The translations under genes were made by a program, and so were the position numbers. The notes under the pieces are model-generated. The model was given only the letters and a program-made list of their open reading frames with translations, was not told where the DNA came from and did no database searches. 64,000 bases of DNA from Ignavibacteriaceae bacterium (GTDB lineage Bacteria; Bacteroidota; Ignavibacteria; Ignavibacteriales; Ignavibacteriaceae). This document shows positions 37,146 through 46,718 of the stretch, one piece after another (within the stretch, counting starts at the first letter, position 1; the number at the start of each line of letters is the position of its first letter). The stretch is from contig JARLHC010000151.1 in NCBI GenBank assembly GCA_031292455.1, forward strand, positions 31,662 to 95,661, read 5' to 3'.

Positions 37146-38903
37146 TCACATAATATGAAGTAAATCATTAAGGGGGCGCCTCCAAATTCCGCAACCGTAT
37201 GTTCCTGCATAAATCCAGTCCCCTTTAATAATCAATGAGGTAGCATTTAAATCAATTAGACCGGTATTCACCTGAATCCAATTAAGTCCTTTATCCTTTG
37301 ATAAATAGACCCCTCCAAGCAAAGAACTGAATATTACTATATCATCTTTTACAATAATGGATTGGATATTTAATCCGGCTGGTCCCGCAGTATTCCAGGT
37401 TTTTCCATTATCAGTCGATTTATATAGTCCCTCCCCTAATGTTCCGGCATACAAATCATCCTCATTAAATGCTATTGCAGAAATTTGTTTATTGGCTAAT
37501 CCTAAGTATGACCACGTTTCACCATTATTAGCCGACTTGAAAATACCGCTTCCTGTTCCTGCTAATATATCCGAATTTTTCAGTTCAAGAGAAATAACAT
37601 TGGTATTTGTAAATCCGTGTGTTGATAATTTCCAGTCGCTCCCATTATTAGATGTCCGGTAAACCCCGTCTTCCGCAGCAGCAAAAAGTAATGCTCCCTT
37701 TACTAACAAGGATCGGATATTCCTTTTTCGGAGTCCGGAAAACACCCATGAAGTATCATTTGTTTCGGATAGATAGAATCCGTTCCAGGTACCAGCACAT
37801 TTATATATTCCTTTTACTGCAAGTGACCCAACATGTTCTGTACCTATTCCCGGAAAATTAAACTTGCCACTGTTATTGCCAGCAAAATAAATTCCTATAT
37901 CAGTACCTGCAACCAGATCTGAATCACTTATTACAAATGACCGTATGTATGAATTGGATAACCCGGTACTTGCCTGATGCCAATTAAGAAGATTCTTATC
38001 TTTGGCATAAATGCCATGGCCATTAGTTCCGGCATAAATATTATTATCCTTAACCCCAAGTGCACTGAAATTAGAACTCATTTGCTCTGAATCTAACCTT
38101 TCCCACATTCTTCCGTTATTATGGGAAATAAAAACTCCGCTGCCTGTACCAGCAATAATATCCGGACCACTGACTGCTAAGGCAAAAATATTTTTATCAG
38201 TAATACCGTTGTTAATCTTTTCCCATTTGACACCATTATCAGAAGTAATAAACACTCCATCGTCTGTCCCTGCAATTAAATACTCTTCTCTTGATGCAAG
38301 TGCAAAAACATTCCTGCTCATCAGGCCTGAATTCATCTGTTTCCAACTTCTGCCGTTATCAGCTGTTAAATAAACTCCTCCTCCTATCGTACCGGTAAAT
38401 ACATTTTTTCCTGTCAAAGCAAATGATCTGATTACAGGGTTGTTAAGTCCTGAATTCATCTCGGTCCATTTCTTCCCGTTATTTGAGGATACGAATACTC
38501 CTCCTCCCGAAGTTCCTGCAAATACATTATTTCCGCTGAAAGCTAAAGCACGTATATCCTTATTACTTAATCCCTCATTGAACTGAGCCCATTTCTTCCC
38601 GTTATTAGCAGAAATAAATACACCGGCAGACGTACCTGCAAATATATTTTTCCCATTCACTGCGAGGGCTCTTATTACATTATTTATTAACCCTGAATAT
38701 TTCCATTTATTACCGTTGTTGGTTGAAAGATAAACGCCGTCATGTGTACCTGCAAATATATTTGATCCGGAGAATGCAAATGAATATACATATCCACCGA
38801 ACGGTCCTTCAGTCTGTGTCCATTGCGGATAGATCACATTATTCTTTATTATCAGAATAAAAAGAATGAAAAATAACCTGAAGAATATTGATCGTTTAAC
38901 CAT
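37146..38903 (-). CDS. Secreted beta-propeller protein of BNR/Ycf48-like repeats
   Basis: A 585-residue protein with a signal peptide (hydrophobic to about residue 27). The rest is about thirteen repeats of roughly 42 residues, each carrying an Asn/Asp-Asn-Gly-x2-Trp turn (for example NNGKKW, DNGRSW, NNGETW) and an AGT strand. This is the sialidase/photosynthesis-assembly type of propeller and probably folds as two. There is no catalytic motif and no T9SS C-terminal domain. It follows the act operon on the same strand but is separated from actA by 147 bases. Confidence 0.8.
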   Translation of the reverse strand: MVKRSIFFRLFFILFILIIKNNVIYPQWTQTEGPFGGYVYSFAFSGSNIFAGTHDGVYLSTNNGNKWKYSGLINNVIRALAVNGKNIFAGTSAGVFISANNGKKWAQFNEGLSNKDIRALAFSGNNVFAGTSGGGVFVSSNNGKKWTEMNSGLNNPVIRSFALTGKNVFTGTIGGGVYLTADNGRSWKQMNSGLMSRNVFALASREEYLIAGTDDGVFITSDNGVKWEKINNGITDKNIFALAVSGPDIIAGTGSGVFISHNNGRMWERLDSEQMSSNFSALGVKDNNIYAGTNGHGIYAKDKNLLNWHQASTGLSNSYIRSFVISDSDLVAGTDIGIYFAGNNSGKFNFPGIGTEHVGSLAVKGIYKCAGTWNGFYLSETNDTSWVFSGLRKRNIRSLLVKGALLFAAAEDGVYRTSNNGSDWKLSTHGFTNTNVISLELKNSDILAGTGSGIFKSANNGETWSYLGLANKQISAIAFNEDDLYAGTLGEGLYKSTDNGKTWNTAGPAGLNIQSIIVKDDIVIFSSLLGGVYLSKDKGLNWIQVNTGLIDLNATSLIIKGDWIYAGTYGCGIWRRPLNDLLHIM

Positions 38904-38915
38904 AAATCCTGCTTA

Positions 38916-40385
38916 TCATGCTTTCTTTTTATATATGAAAAAGTAAACCGGAATACCGAGAAGAACAATCAATAATCCGGGCCATGTATACTGAGGTTTA
39001 TTTATTAATAATATTATTGAAATAGACGCTGCAAGAATAATATATAAAGCCGGAAGGTACGGATACCCGAAAGCTTTATAGGGGCGCGGAGCATCTGGTT
39101 TTTTCTTTCTTAAAATATATACCCCTGCAATTGTAAGCATATAAAAAATCAGTACGGCAAATATGACATAATCGAGAAGCTGACCGTAATTTCCTGAAAT
39201 GCATAGAATGCTTGCCCAGACTGCCTGAATTATAAGTGCATTGGCAGGAACTGAATTTTTATTAAGATCTCCCGCTTTCTTATAAAATAAATTATCCTTT
39301 GCCATTGCATAATAAACCCTCGCCCCGGCCAGAATTAGTCCGTTATTACACCCGAAAGTTGATATCATAATTAAAACTGCCATAACAATAGCTGCTGGTT
39401 CACCAAGGAACATATTTGCGGCAGCAGTAGCAACCCTGTCCTCGGCAGCAAATTGAATTCCAAGAGAAGTGACTCCTGCTCCGTTAGGGTCTCCTCTCAG
39501 AGGAAGCACCATCAGGTATGAAATATTCACTAAAATAAATATAACAGTTACAATAAGAGTACCCAGGAAAAGACTTAACGGAATATTCCTCTTTGGGTCT
39601 TTTACCTCCCCTGCTGTAAACGTTATATTGTTCCAGGCATCACTGGCAAAAAGAGACCCCACCATAGCAACACCAATGGCAGCTAAAACAGAAAATCCTG
39701 TGAGCTGTTCTACCCATTCAATTTTCCCCGACGAAAAGTGAATCCATTGCCCGCTCCAGATATTAGTAAAATTTGCTTGTATCGCATGTGAATTGGAGCC
39801 GATAAATATTCCCAAAACAATAAGTCCGACTATTGAAACAATTTTTGCCACAGTAAAAATATCCTGGACTAATTTCCCTTGTCTTAATCCCCTGATATTA
39901 ACATATGAAAGAATAGCAATCATTAATATTGCAAGAAGCTGTCCCGCTGATATATTAAGCCCCGCAACGGAAAGAAGAATATTTCCTGTTCCAAGTGAAG
40001 GAATTAGTATGCTGGTGAATTTAGCAAATCCCACGGCAACTGCGGCAATAGTACCCGACTGAATTATTAAGAACAATGTCCATCCATATAAAAATCCGAT
40101 TAGAGGATTATATGCTTCACAAAGATACACATATTGACCCCCTGCTTTTGGCATCATGGCAGCAAGTTCTCCATAATTCAGTGCTGCAATTAAAGTAATA
40201 ACGCCTCCAAGCAGCCATACAAAAAGTAATAGCCCTGCCGAACCGACTGATCTGGCGATATCTGAACTAACAATAAAGATTCCGGAACCAATCATGGAAC
40301 CGATAACGATCATAGTGGAATCAAATAATCCAAGCTCGTGCTTAAAAGAGGATGAGTCTGAATTATCATTACTTTGTTGTGACAT
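38916..40385 (-). CDS. Amino-acid permease, APC superfamily
   Basis: A 489-residue transporter with twelve predicted transmembrane segments. The first helix has the unwound substrate-binding motif MIGSGIFIVSS, and PKAGGQYVYLCEAY follows, typical of the APC/LAT-type family. The C-terminus ends in a short basic tail (FIYKKKA). Substrate is likely a neutral or basic amino acid; the sequence does not decide. It lies 12 bases upstream of the propeller gene, so the two may share a transcript. Confidence 0.9.
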   Translation of the reverse strand: MSQQSNDNSDSSSFKHELGLFDSTMIVIGSMIGSGIFIVSSDIARSVGSAGLLLFVWLLGGVITLIAALNYGELAAMMPKAGGQYVYLCEAYNPLIGFLYGWTLFLIIQSGTIAAVAVGFAKFTSILIPSLGTGNILLSVAGLNISAGQLLAILMIAILSYVNIRGLRQGKLVQDIFTVAKIVSIVGLIVLGIFIGSNSHAIQANFTNIWSGQWIHFSSGKIEWVEQLTGFSVLAAIGVAMVGSLFASDAWNNITFTAGEVKDPKRNIPLSLFLGTLIVTVIFILVNISYLMVLPLRGDPNGAGVTSLGIQFAAEDRVATAAANMFLGEPAAIVMAVLIMISTFGCNNGLILAGARVYYAMAKDNLFYKKAGDLNKNSVPANALIIQAVWASILCISGNYGQLLDYVIFAVLIFYMLTIAGVYILRKKKPDAPRPYKAFGYPYLPALYIILAASISIILLINKPQYTWPGLLIVLLGIPVYFFIYKKKA

Positions 40386-40540
40386 AATTATAATTTTAGA
40401 GAATATTAATTATTGTAATGGTTAGAAAATTATTAAAATTAAGCGAATATACCATAGCTACTAAAATGTAAAACTACTCCAGAAAATCTGGCAGTACAAA
40501 AAAATTAAATCCTACATAGTAATTAGGTCGTGTTTTGGGA

Positions 40541-40582
40541 AAAAAGAGAAAAAAATATTTTATTTATTTTTTCTCTTTTTTT
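40541..40582 (-). terminator. AT-only hairpin after the histidine kinase
   Basis: AAAAAAGAGAAAAAA (from 40541) pairs with TTTTTTCTCTTTTTT (from 40567), giving a perfect 15-bp stem with a loop of about ten bases. It begins 13 bases past the stop of the minus-strand kinase gene, and the arm itself supplies a U-rich tail, so it probably ends that transcript. Confidence 0.6.
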
Positions 40583-40594
40583 ATGGTCGCGTTT

Positions 40595-41602
40595 TTAGGC
40601 TAATTTGAGGGTATTCTTGATAGATTTGTTTTTTTCATATTTATTATCCAGAAAGCGGAGGTTCACAGTTACGCCATTGTTGATATGAAGTTTAGTCTCT
40701 GCTTTTAACTGATTATCAGCTATTAGACGGAATATCTGCAATCCCAACTTTCCTTCATGCAATTCCATTTTTTCGATTCCGATACCATTATCAGAGACAC
40801 ACAATTCTATTTTATCATCCGGTTTAGCTAACTTTACCAATATCTCCCCTTTTCTGTCTCCCGGAAAGGCATACTTTAAAGAATTTGTAATCAGTTCATT
40901 TATAATAAGCCCGCAGGAAATAGCAGTATCTATATCAACCTTAATTTCCTCAAGTTCTTTTTTTATTGAGATTCTTTCGGATTTATCTAAAAAGCTTCTG
41001 CTAAGTAATTGAATTATATGGAGAATGTATTGACTAAGATCGACTTGCGTCAGATCGGTCGACTCATGAAGCATATCGTGTATTTTTGAAATGGTTTTAA
41101 TTCTGTTTGTCATATCATTAAAAATAATTTTCATCTCTGCATCAATTAAATAAGAGGCTTTTAACGAAAATAAGGATGAAATTACCTGCATATTGTTTTT
41201 GGTACGATGGTAAAGTTCACGTAACAGCACATCTTTTTTGTTAAGCGATGCTTTTAATAGACTTTCCTCCAGTTTTTTTTCTGTTATATCCGAGGTTTGT
41301 ACAATTATCCCCTCAGGAACAGGTGCTGCATTTACCTGAAACCAGTGGTTAGTACCATCAGTTAATGTATATTCCTTTTCCACCTGTTGTGGGACACGGT
41401 CGTTCATAACACTATGGCAGAGCTTAAAGAAAATACTCTTTTCGTCCCCCAGCGCTTCATCAAATATTTTCCGTCCAATCATATCGTCAGAAAATATTCG
41501 CGGCCGTCCTCCATTGGCCTCATAATTATACAGGTACTTCCATTCAAAACTTATAATGGCAATACCTTCAATCATATTATCTCTTACAATTAGTTCATTC
41601 AT
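40595..41602 (-). CDS. PAS-domain sensor histidine kinase (HisKA_2 / HWE-like)
   Basis: A 335-residue cytoplasmic kinase with no membrane segment. Residues 1-108 are PAS-like. The phospho-acceptor is H132 in LLRELYHRTKNNMQ, the HisKA_2 form. The ATPase domain shows INELITNSLKYAFPG (N box) and DNGIGI (G1 box). Kinases of this class usually signal to stand-alone receivers, but no response-regulator gene is adjacent. The gene stands alone between AT-rich spacers. Confidence 0.9.
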   Translation of the reverse strand: MNELIVRDNMIEGIAIISFEWKYLYNYEANGGRPRIFSDDMIGRKIFDEALGDEKSIFFKLCHSVMNDRVPQQVEKEYTLTDGTNHWFQVNAAPVPEGIIVQTSDITEKKLEESLLKASLNKKDVLLRELYHRTKNNMQVISSLFSLKASYLIDAEMKIIFNDMTNRIKTISKIHDMLHESTDLTQVDLSQYILHIIQLLSRSFLDKSERISIKKELEEIKVDIDTAISCGLIINELITNSLKYAFPGDRKGEILVKLAKPDDKIELCVSDNGIGIEKMELHEGKLGLQIFRLIADNQLKAETKLHINNGVTVNLRFLDNKYEKNKSIKNTLKLA

Positions 41603-41725
41603 GTTTCCCTCCCGATTATTTCAACCGGAGTTAATACAACTTTTATCGAACTATTTTTCTTTTAAGTTTTATAAAGCCGGTACCAAGCGGCAAGTATACA
41701 TTTTTTATAAAATACAATTATCCGG

Positions 41726-42394
41726 CTATGTATTTCTTATTTCTTTAAGCTCAAATTCGATGGTACTGTAACCCAGAATATCCCTGAGAAATCCCATTAT
41801 TCCACCCCCTTCAATCATTATTTTTGCTTTTATTAACCCGATGCCTTCCACATACCATTCGGTTATCTTATTCTTTTCATTGGTGGAACTTTCAACAACA
41901 GATTCTAATTTAATGGCTTCAAAGGTTCCTGCCTTTGTTATAACAAATTCCTTATGAAAGACTTTTCCGGTAATCTTAACTTTATCGGTACCATTTTTTG
42001 AATACTCCTCCCCATCCCATTTCCATTCCCTTCCAGCTGTCAGTGGAAGAGGAAATCTTAGCAAAGGTTTATTATATGTATAAGTTTCTTCTTTTTTAAT
42101 AAACAGAAGTATATTGAGAAACTGATATGTCTCTTTAACATATACCCCGTCCTCTTTTATTATTAATTTTTGACTATATCTGAATTTATCAGATTTACTG
42201 GAAGTTATGGTCAAATCACCATCGCCGGAGTTTTTTGTTATACTTTTACCAAATGATGAATTATAAACCAGGGTTTTATTATTATTAACTGGGAAGTATG
42301 TGTTGATAACTATTTTATTTTTGGCTAAAAAGGTATTATTTAAGGCTGCTAATATAAGAAGCAGAAGAAGGATGTAAATAATATTACGTTTCAT
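41726..42394 (-). CDS. Exported hypothetical protein, DUF3108/TapB-like
   Basis: A 222-residue protein with a signal peptide or N-terminal anchor (about residues 4-24) and an otherwise beta-rich sequence. The layout FPLPLTAGREWKWDG, then GTFEAIKLES, then TEWYVEGIGLIK is seen in periplasmic proteins of the TapB/DUF3108 kind that may bind lipids or glycans. There is no catalytic motif. It is flanked by the histidine kinase and a zinc-finger protein, both on the same strand but spaced apart, so no operon is evident. Confidence 0.7.
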   Translation of the reverse strand: MKRNIIYILLLLLILAALNNTFLAKNKIVINTYFPVNNNKTLVYNSSFGKSITKNSGDGDLTITSSKSDKFRYSQKLIIKEDGVYVKETYQFLNILLFIKKEETYTYNKPLLRFPLPLTAGREWKWDGEEYSKNGTDKVKITGKVFHKEFVITKAGTFEAIKLESVVESSTNEKNKITEWYVEGIGLIKAKIMIEGGGIMGFLRDILGYSTIEFELKEIRNT

Positions 42395-42606
42395 GCCAAT
42401 TGCAGATTATTTTTAACTTATGTTTTAAGGTCTAAGTTTATTATTCTCCTAACAGAACAGGAATAGACATAACAGTTTAACCGGTATTATTTCAAATTAA
42501 ATCCAGACTAAATCTGATAGTAAATAATAGAGAGGAATTTAGGGAGGTACAATCGACCTAAGGGATGAAAAATGGGCTACATCTTTGGATTGAGAATACT
42601 GATCAT

Positions 42607-43158
42607 TTACTGATCTTCATCCTCGTCATTTTGATTGAAAGATACACCAAAGATATTAAGCTCAAAATCTTTTATAATTTCTTTTGCTTCTTCCAGCTGC
42701 TCTTCTGAAACCATAATTCGTGCAGGTTGTATCAGGGGATCAACACTAAGGAAGTTTTCTCCGTTTACAAAATAATCTATACCCCTGTTATCAAGCATGG
42801 ATTTAATAATACCAAGATCACCCTGGTTCATTGAGGAAAGGACCTGCACATAATTTTTATCTTTAATAATTTCGGGTGGATTAACCGTAATATTTAATAA
42901 GGAATCACATTCAGGGCAGCGGACAAGCTTTTTTTTCTGCTCGATTTGATCTATCTGGATTTCAGACTGGCAGAAAGGACAAACAATATTCACATTTAAT
43001 TCAGAGGTTATTTCCTTACTTTTTGCAATTATACATGCAGGTTCTTTGCAATAGTAGTATTCTCCACTTTCAGTTAAACAATCCTGGCAATAAGGTTTTC
43101 CGCAATTAAAGCAGATAGAGAAAGCTTCCCTATCGGGATGATTAACACAATTTTCCAT
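42607..43158 (-). CDS. Zinc-binding protein with C-terminal DUF2007-like domain
   Basis: A 183-residue soluble protein. The N-terminus is a B-box-like zinc motif (CVNHPDREAFSICFNCGKPY, then CQDC and two more cysteines). A second zinc ribbon has CPFC and CPEC. Residues from about 100 resemble DUF2007, a small putative signal-transducing domain (LSSMNQGDLGIIKSMLDNRG), and the end is acidic. Such proteins are common in Ignavibacteria and Bacteroidetes and have no assigned role. The next gene upstream is 424 bases away. Confidence 0.8.
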   Translation of the reverse strand: MENCVNHPDREAFSICFNCGKPYCQDCLTESGEYYYCKEPACIIAKSKEITSELNVNIVCPFCQSEIQIDQIEQKKKLVRCPECDSLLNITVNPPEIIKDKNYVQVLSSMNQGDLGIIKSMLDNRGIDYFVNGENFLSVDPLIQPARIMVSEEQLEEAKEIIKDFELNIFGVSFNQNDEDEDQ

Positions 43159-43582
43159 AAGTGTTTACCTTTAAAATACTCTTTTCATTTACATAATATA
43201 ATATTATTAAATTTTTTCCATAGTTGATAATTATTGCCATCACAGGTAAATACGTTTTTGTTTAATTGCGGACTATACATCTATTCTTTTTATTAAGCTT
43301 ATTTATTTTCAGTTTAACTTTAGCTGTATTCTCATTATTCAAGGTGTCTTTCTCCAAATACTCTTTACTGAATTGAGCGCGATTCGAGCGCATTTCCTTA
43401 CTTCCCTGACATATAGGTTTCTTACCCCATACGATTAACATTACTTCCGGCCTTTCGAATATTCTAATACGCTTCCATAGTTATATGGATCACCAAAGTT
43501 ATATCGATATGCCGATAATGTCCAAAATGCCTTAACTTCAATATCCGGAAAAATAATTATACTTATAATTTACCGGCATTTA
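43159..43582. other. Gene-free stretch between the zinc-finger protein and ino1
   Basis: About 424 AT-rich bases with stop codons in all frames. It should hold the end of the eleven-gene operon and the promoter for the zinc-finger gene. I find no strong hairpin, repeat or RNA gene. Confidence 0.4.
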
Positions 43583-44932
43583 TTAAAATAACTTATTTTC
43601 TGATTCCATTTCAGCAAATATTTCATCATTCTCATTTGTATGAGAAACAGGTTTTGCCCCACCAAGTACGCGTAGAGTATTTTTAAGTTTCATCTGCTGG
43701 ATAAATAAATCATGTTCAGGGATTTTATCTTTTTCATGAATTGGACTTTTGAAATAGAACGATAACCAGTCCTGAATACCTTTTAAACCAACACGGGCAG
43801 CAAGGTCAATAAAAAGGATCAAATCAAGAACTATTGGGGCGGCAAGTATGGAATCCCTGCAAAGGAAATTAATTTTAAGCTGCATAGGATAGCCAAGCCA
43901 TCCGAAAATATCAATATTGTCCCATCCCTCTTTATTATCGCCTGCCGGGGGATAATAATTGATACGAACCTGATGCGAATATTTTTTATATAATAAAGGA
44001 TATAGGTCCGGCTGCAGGATGTGATCAAGTACAGAGAGTTTACTCTCTTCCTTTGTTTTAAAAGATCCCGGATCGTCCAACACTTCCCCATCCCTGTTGC
44101 CAAGAATATTTGTTGAAAACCAGCCATTAAGTCCAAGCATTCTTGCCTTGAGCATTGGTGAAATAACCGTCTTTATGAGGGTTTGTCCCGTTTTGAAATC
44201 TTTCCCGGCAACAGGTACTCCTTGTGCTTTTGCAAATTCTATCAGGGCCGGAACATCATTAGTCAGGTTTGGAGCACCGTTAATAAACGGAACACCTTCA
44301 GCAATGGCAGCATAAGCATAAAGCATACTTGGCGAAATATCCAAATGATTATCAAGCATTCCCTGATCAAATTTCTTAAGATCAGAGTGTATCCCATTTG
44401 CTGGGAAGAATATTTCTGTGCTGCCACACCATATTACTACCAGGCGGGAACAATTGTTCATAAACTTAAAACTACGAATATCTGCCCGAAGCTGTTCCAT
44501 TAATTCAAATTTATTATTTCCTTTTTTTACATGAGTACCGGTAAGATTTTTAACATAATAGCGGTCAAATACTCCTTTCATGGGTTCAATATTTTCCAGT
44601 TCTTCGGAAATCGGTTCAAGATCTTCAAGCTTGAGAACTTTAGCCTGTTTTGCTGCTTCATAACAATTATCAGCTCGGATATCCCAACCACCGATAACTA
44701 TATCATTTAAATTGGCTAACGGAAGAAAATTTTTTATTAGCGGAAACTCATTATTACTTCTATCGCCAATCCTCAGAGTTCCAAGCTGCGTTAGTGAACC
44801 AATGGGTTTTCCATACCCGTTCCGGATGCTCAGTAATCCGGCTACAAAAGTAGTAGCTACTGCTCCCCCAAGCCCGACAATTAGTACTCCTAAATTTCCT
44901 TTTGCTTCGGCAATATTATTTATATTGTTCAT
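43583..44932 (-). CDS. ino1: myo-Inositol-1-phosphate synthase
   Basis: A 449-residue enzyme that converts glucose-6-phosphate to inositol-1-phosphate using bound NAD. The N-terminal Rossmann motif is GLGGAVATTFVAG (from G20), with one more glycine than the usual GLGAVATT. LTGTHVKKG, NGAPNLTNDVPALIEFA and GKDFKTGQT, the last carrying a catalytic lysine, are typical. It is the last gene of the lipid-headgroup operon, 48 bases after the HAD gene. Its product is the likely source of the cyclitol for this pathway. Confidence 0.95.
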   Translation of the reverse strand: MNNINNIAEAKGNLGVLIVGLGGAVATTFVAGLLSIRNGYGKPIGSLTQLGTLRIGDRSNNEFPLIKNFLPLANLNDIVIGGWDIRADNCYEAAKQAKVLKLEDLEPISEELENIEPMKGVFDRYYVKNLTGTHVKKGNNKFELMEQLRADIRSFKFMNNCSRLVVIWCGSTEIFFPANGIHSDLKKFDQGMLDNHLDISPSMLYAYAAIAEGVPFINGAPNLTNDVPALIEFAKAQGVPVAGKDFKTGQTLIKTVISPMLKARMLGLNGWFSTNILGNRDGEVLDDPGSFKTKEESKLSVLDHILQPDLYPLLYKKYSHQVRINYYPPAGDNKEGWDNIDIFGWLGYPMQLKINFLCRDSILAAPIVLDLILFIDLAARVGLKGIQDWLSFYFKSPIHEKDKIPEHDLFIQQMKLKNTLRVLGGAKPVSHTNENDEIFAEMESENKLF

Positions 44933-44980
44933 GTTTTCTCCATTTATTTTGTGTTATACACAAATGCGCATAACGGGTAA

Positions 44981-45709
44981 TTATGTTACATGAGTATTTT
45001 GCTCATGTTTTTTTTCTTTATTAAAAATAATTCCGGGAACCTCTTTCAGATCCCGGATAATAAAATCTGCGCTGGTTGTTGATTCATTTGTTTTCCAGCT
45101 TTTTACATCCAGCCATATAGTGCTGCATCCAATTGATTTAGCCGGTTGAATATCACGGTCATAAGAATCACCAATCATAAAAACATTTTCAGGAGCTGCT
45201 TTTAGTTTCTTCAGAGCATACATGAAAATGCGCGGGTCAGGTTTTGGAATATTCAGGATGTGTGAATCTGCAATCACATCAAAATATTCATCTATAGAGA
45301 GGCATTCTACCACAGCCTTTAGGTTCCCTGTGAAATTTGAAACAAGCCCCAGCCGATAATCGCTTTTAAGCAATTGCAGCACACGCTTGCTCCGGTTTAT
45401 CTGTTTTAAGATATCCCACCGGCAATAAGAAATCATATCCTTTACCGGCAAATCATTTGGTTTGTAGTAATCCGAGTCCCTTAAATAATTAAATTGGAAT
45501 TGAATCTGATTGGAAATCATAGTCCACATATCATCGCCGGGTTTGGTACGTTCTGCAATTAACTTTTCAGAATAACGGTAAGCTTCTTCATATTGACATT
45601 TCGAAACCGTAATTCCGAAAAGCTCATATAAATCCCAGAACTTTTCGCTCCAGTGAATACCATTAGTATCCAGGGTTCCACCAAAATCAAATAATATCGC
45701 TTCCATCAT
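44981..45709 (-). CDS. HAD-family hydrolase, probable phosphatase
   Basis: A 242-residue HAD protein with a four-helix cap. Motif I is ILFDFGGTLDTNG, with Gly where many HAD phosphatases have a second Asp. Motif III/IV is MIGDSYDRDIQPAKSIG. The start may be the second Met (45706). It overlaps the upstream membrane-protein gene by 23 bases and precedes ino1. The context suggests dephosphorylation of an inositol phosphate or of a phosphorylated lipid headgroup; this is inference. Confidence 0.85.
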   Translation of the reverse strand: MMEAILFDFGGTLDTNGIHWSEKFWDLYELFGITVSKCQYEEAYRYSEKLIAERTKPGDDMWTMISNQIQFQFNYLRDSDYYKPNDLPVKDMISYCRWDILKQINRSKRVLQLLKSDYRLGLVSNFTGNLKAVVECLSIDEYFDVIADSHILNIPKPDPRIFMYALKKLKAAPENVFMIGDSYDRDIQPAKSIGCSTIWLDVKSWKTNESTTSADFIIRDLKEVPGIIFNKEKKHEQNTHVT

Positions 45710-46718
45710 CCAACGCTTTTAATGAATTTTTAATCCCCGGTTTATCTGATACTGTATCTCCTGACATTGAAATTAGTGCCAGGCCGACAAGTATCCAGAA
45801 CAATTCCCGTAAACGATTCACTATTCCGATATAAATACCAAGCTCCGGCGGGAACTTTAACAAACCAAGTGTCAGATATAACCCTCCTTCCTTCACTCCC
45901 AATTCAAACGGGACTATAAACAACAGATTCGAAATAATAGATGCCCCGGCATTTATAAGGAAACTATCGAGGATTGTTGGGGCATAACCAATAGAACGCA
46001 GAATGAAGTAAAATTCCAGTGTTGCTATGAAGCGTGAAAGTAATTCAAAGAAATTAGCGGCTAAAAATTTCCTGAAGTTTTTTCCCACTAAATCTGATAT
46101 ATCCCTATTGACTTCCTCTAACAGTTCTTCTCTGCTGGAAAATGACGTGCTGAATCGCCTGAACAGAGGCATCTTTACGATAAATTTGGATAGTGATTTA
46201 ATTACTCCATTTTTGTAAGCTTTCAGGAATGCGAAAACAGCAATAAGAAATAGCCCAAAGCACAAAATTAGAACAGTAAACCCCAATCCATTTAGTGGAA
46301 TAAATGCAAAGATTGCAATAATTGCGATGAGCCAGAACAGGAAAGATGAAAGAAAATGAAGTAACAAATAAGATATCGTTGCTGATAGCGCTCCCCCCAA
46401 ACCAAGATTGTTTTTCAACGCAATAACCCGATACGGTTCTCCCCCCAGATGAAAAAACGGGGTCATATAATTAAGCGCATAACCACGAATGGTAATTGAA
46501 AGTACCCGGAAAAAGGAAACCGATTTGTTATTTATTATAAAATTGAAAGCAACTGCATTACAGAGATATACGAAGAGCCAAACACCAATTATCGGAAGAA
46601 AATACGACCCTGTCTTTTCCAGGTTAACAACTATATTCCCTATACCAAAATCCATCAGCAGAAAACCGAAGAATATAATCCCAAGTAGAAGGAATAAATA
46701 TTTAATCTTATTTTTCAT
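45687..46718 (-). CDS. LPG-synthase-type transmembrane protein (UPF0104), possible lipid flippase
   Basis: A 343-residue polytopic protein with seven or eight transmembrane segments, resembling the flippase domain of lysyl-phosphatidylglycerol synthase (MprF) without its aminoacyl-transferase half. The motifs NYMTPFFHLGGEPYRVIAL and FIVPFELGVKEGGLYLTL are typical. Members are found with glycolipid and headgroup genes and are thought to move lipids across the inner membrane. It overlaps both neighbours (4 and 23 bases) inside the eleven-gene operon. Confidence 0.88.
   Translation of the reverse strand: MKNKIKYLFLLLGIIFFGFLLMDFGIGNIVVNLEKTGSYFLPIIGVWLFVYLCNAVAFNFIINNKSVSFFRVLSITIRGYALNYMTPFFHLGGEPYRVIALKNNLGLGGALSATISYLLLHFLSSFLFWLIAIIAIFAFIPLNGLGFTVLILCFGLFLIAVFAFLKAYKNGVIKSLSKFIVKMPLFRRFSTSFSSREELLEEVNRDISDLVGKNFRKFLAANFFELLSRFIATLEFYFILRSIGYAPTILDSFLINAGASIISNLLFIVPFELGVKEGGLYLTLGLLKFPPELGIYIGIVNRLRELFWILVGLALISMSGDTVSDKPGIKNSLKALDDGSDII

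Noticed and set aside
37146..38903. Nucleotide repeats that could be read as a satellite or CRISPR-like array
   Set aside because: The repeats are about 126 bases, diverged and in frame; they encode the propeller blades. There are no short identical repeats with unique spacers.
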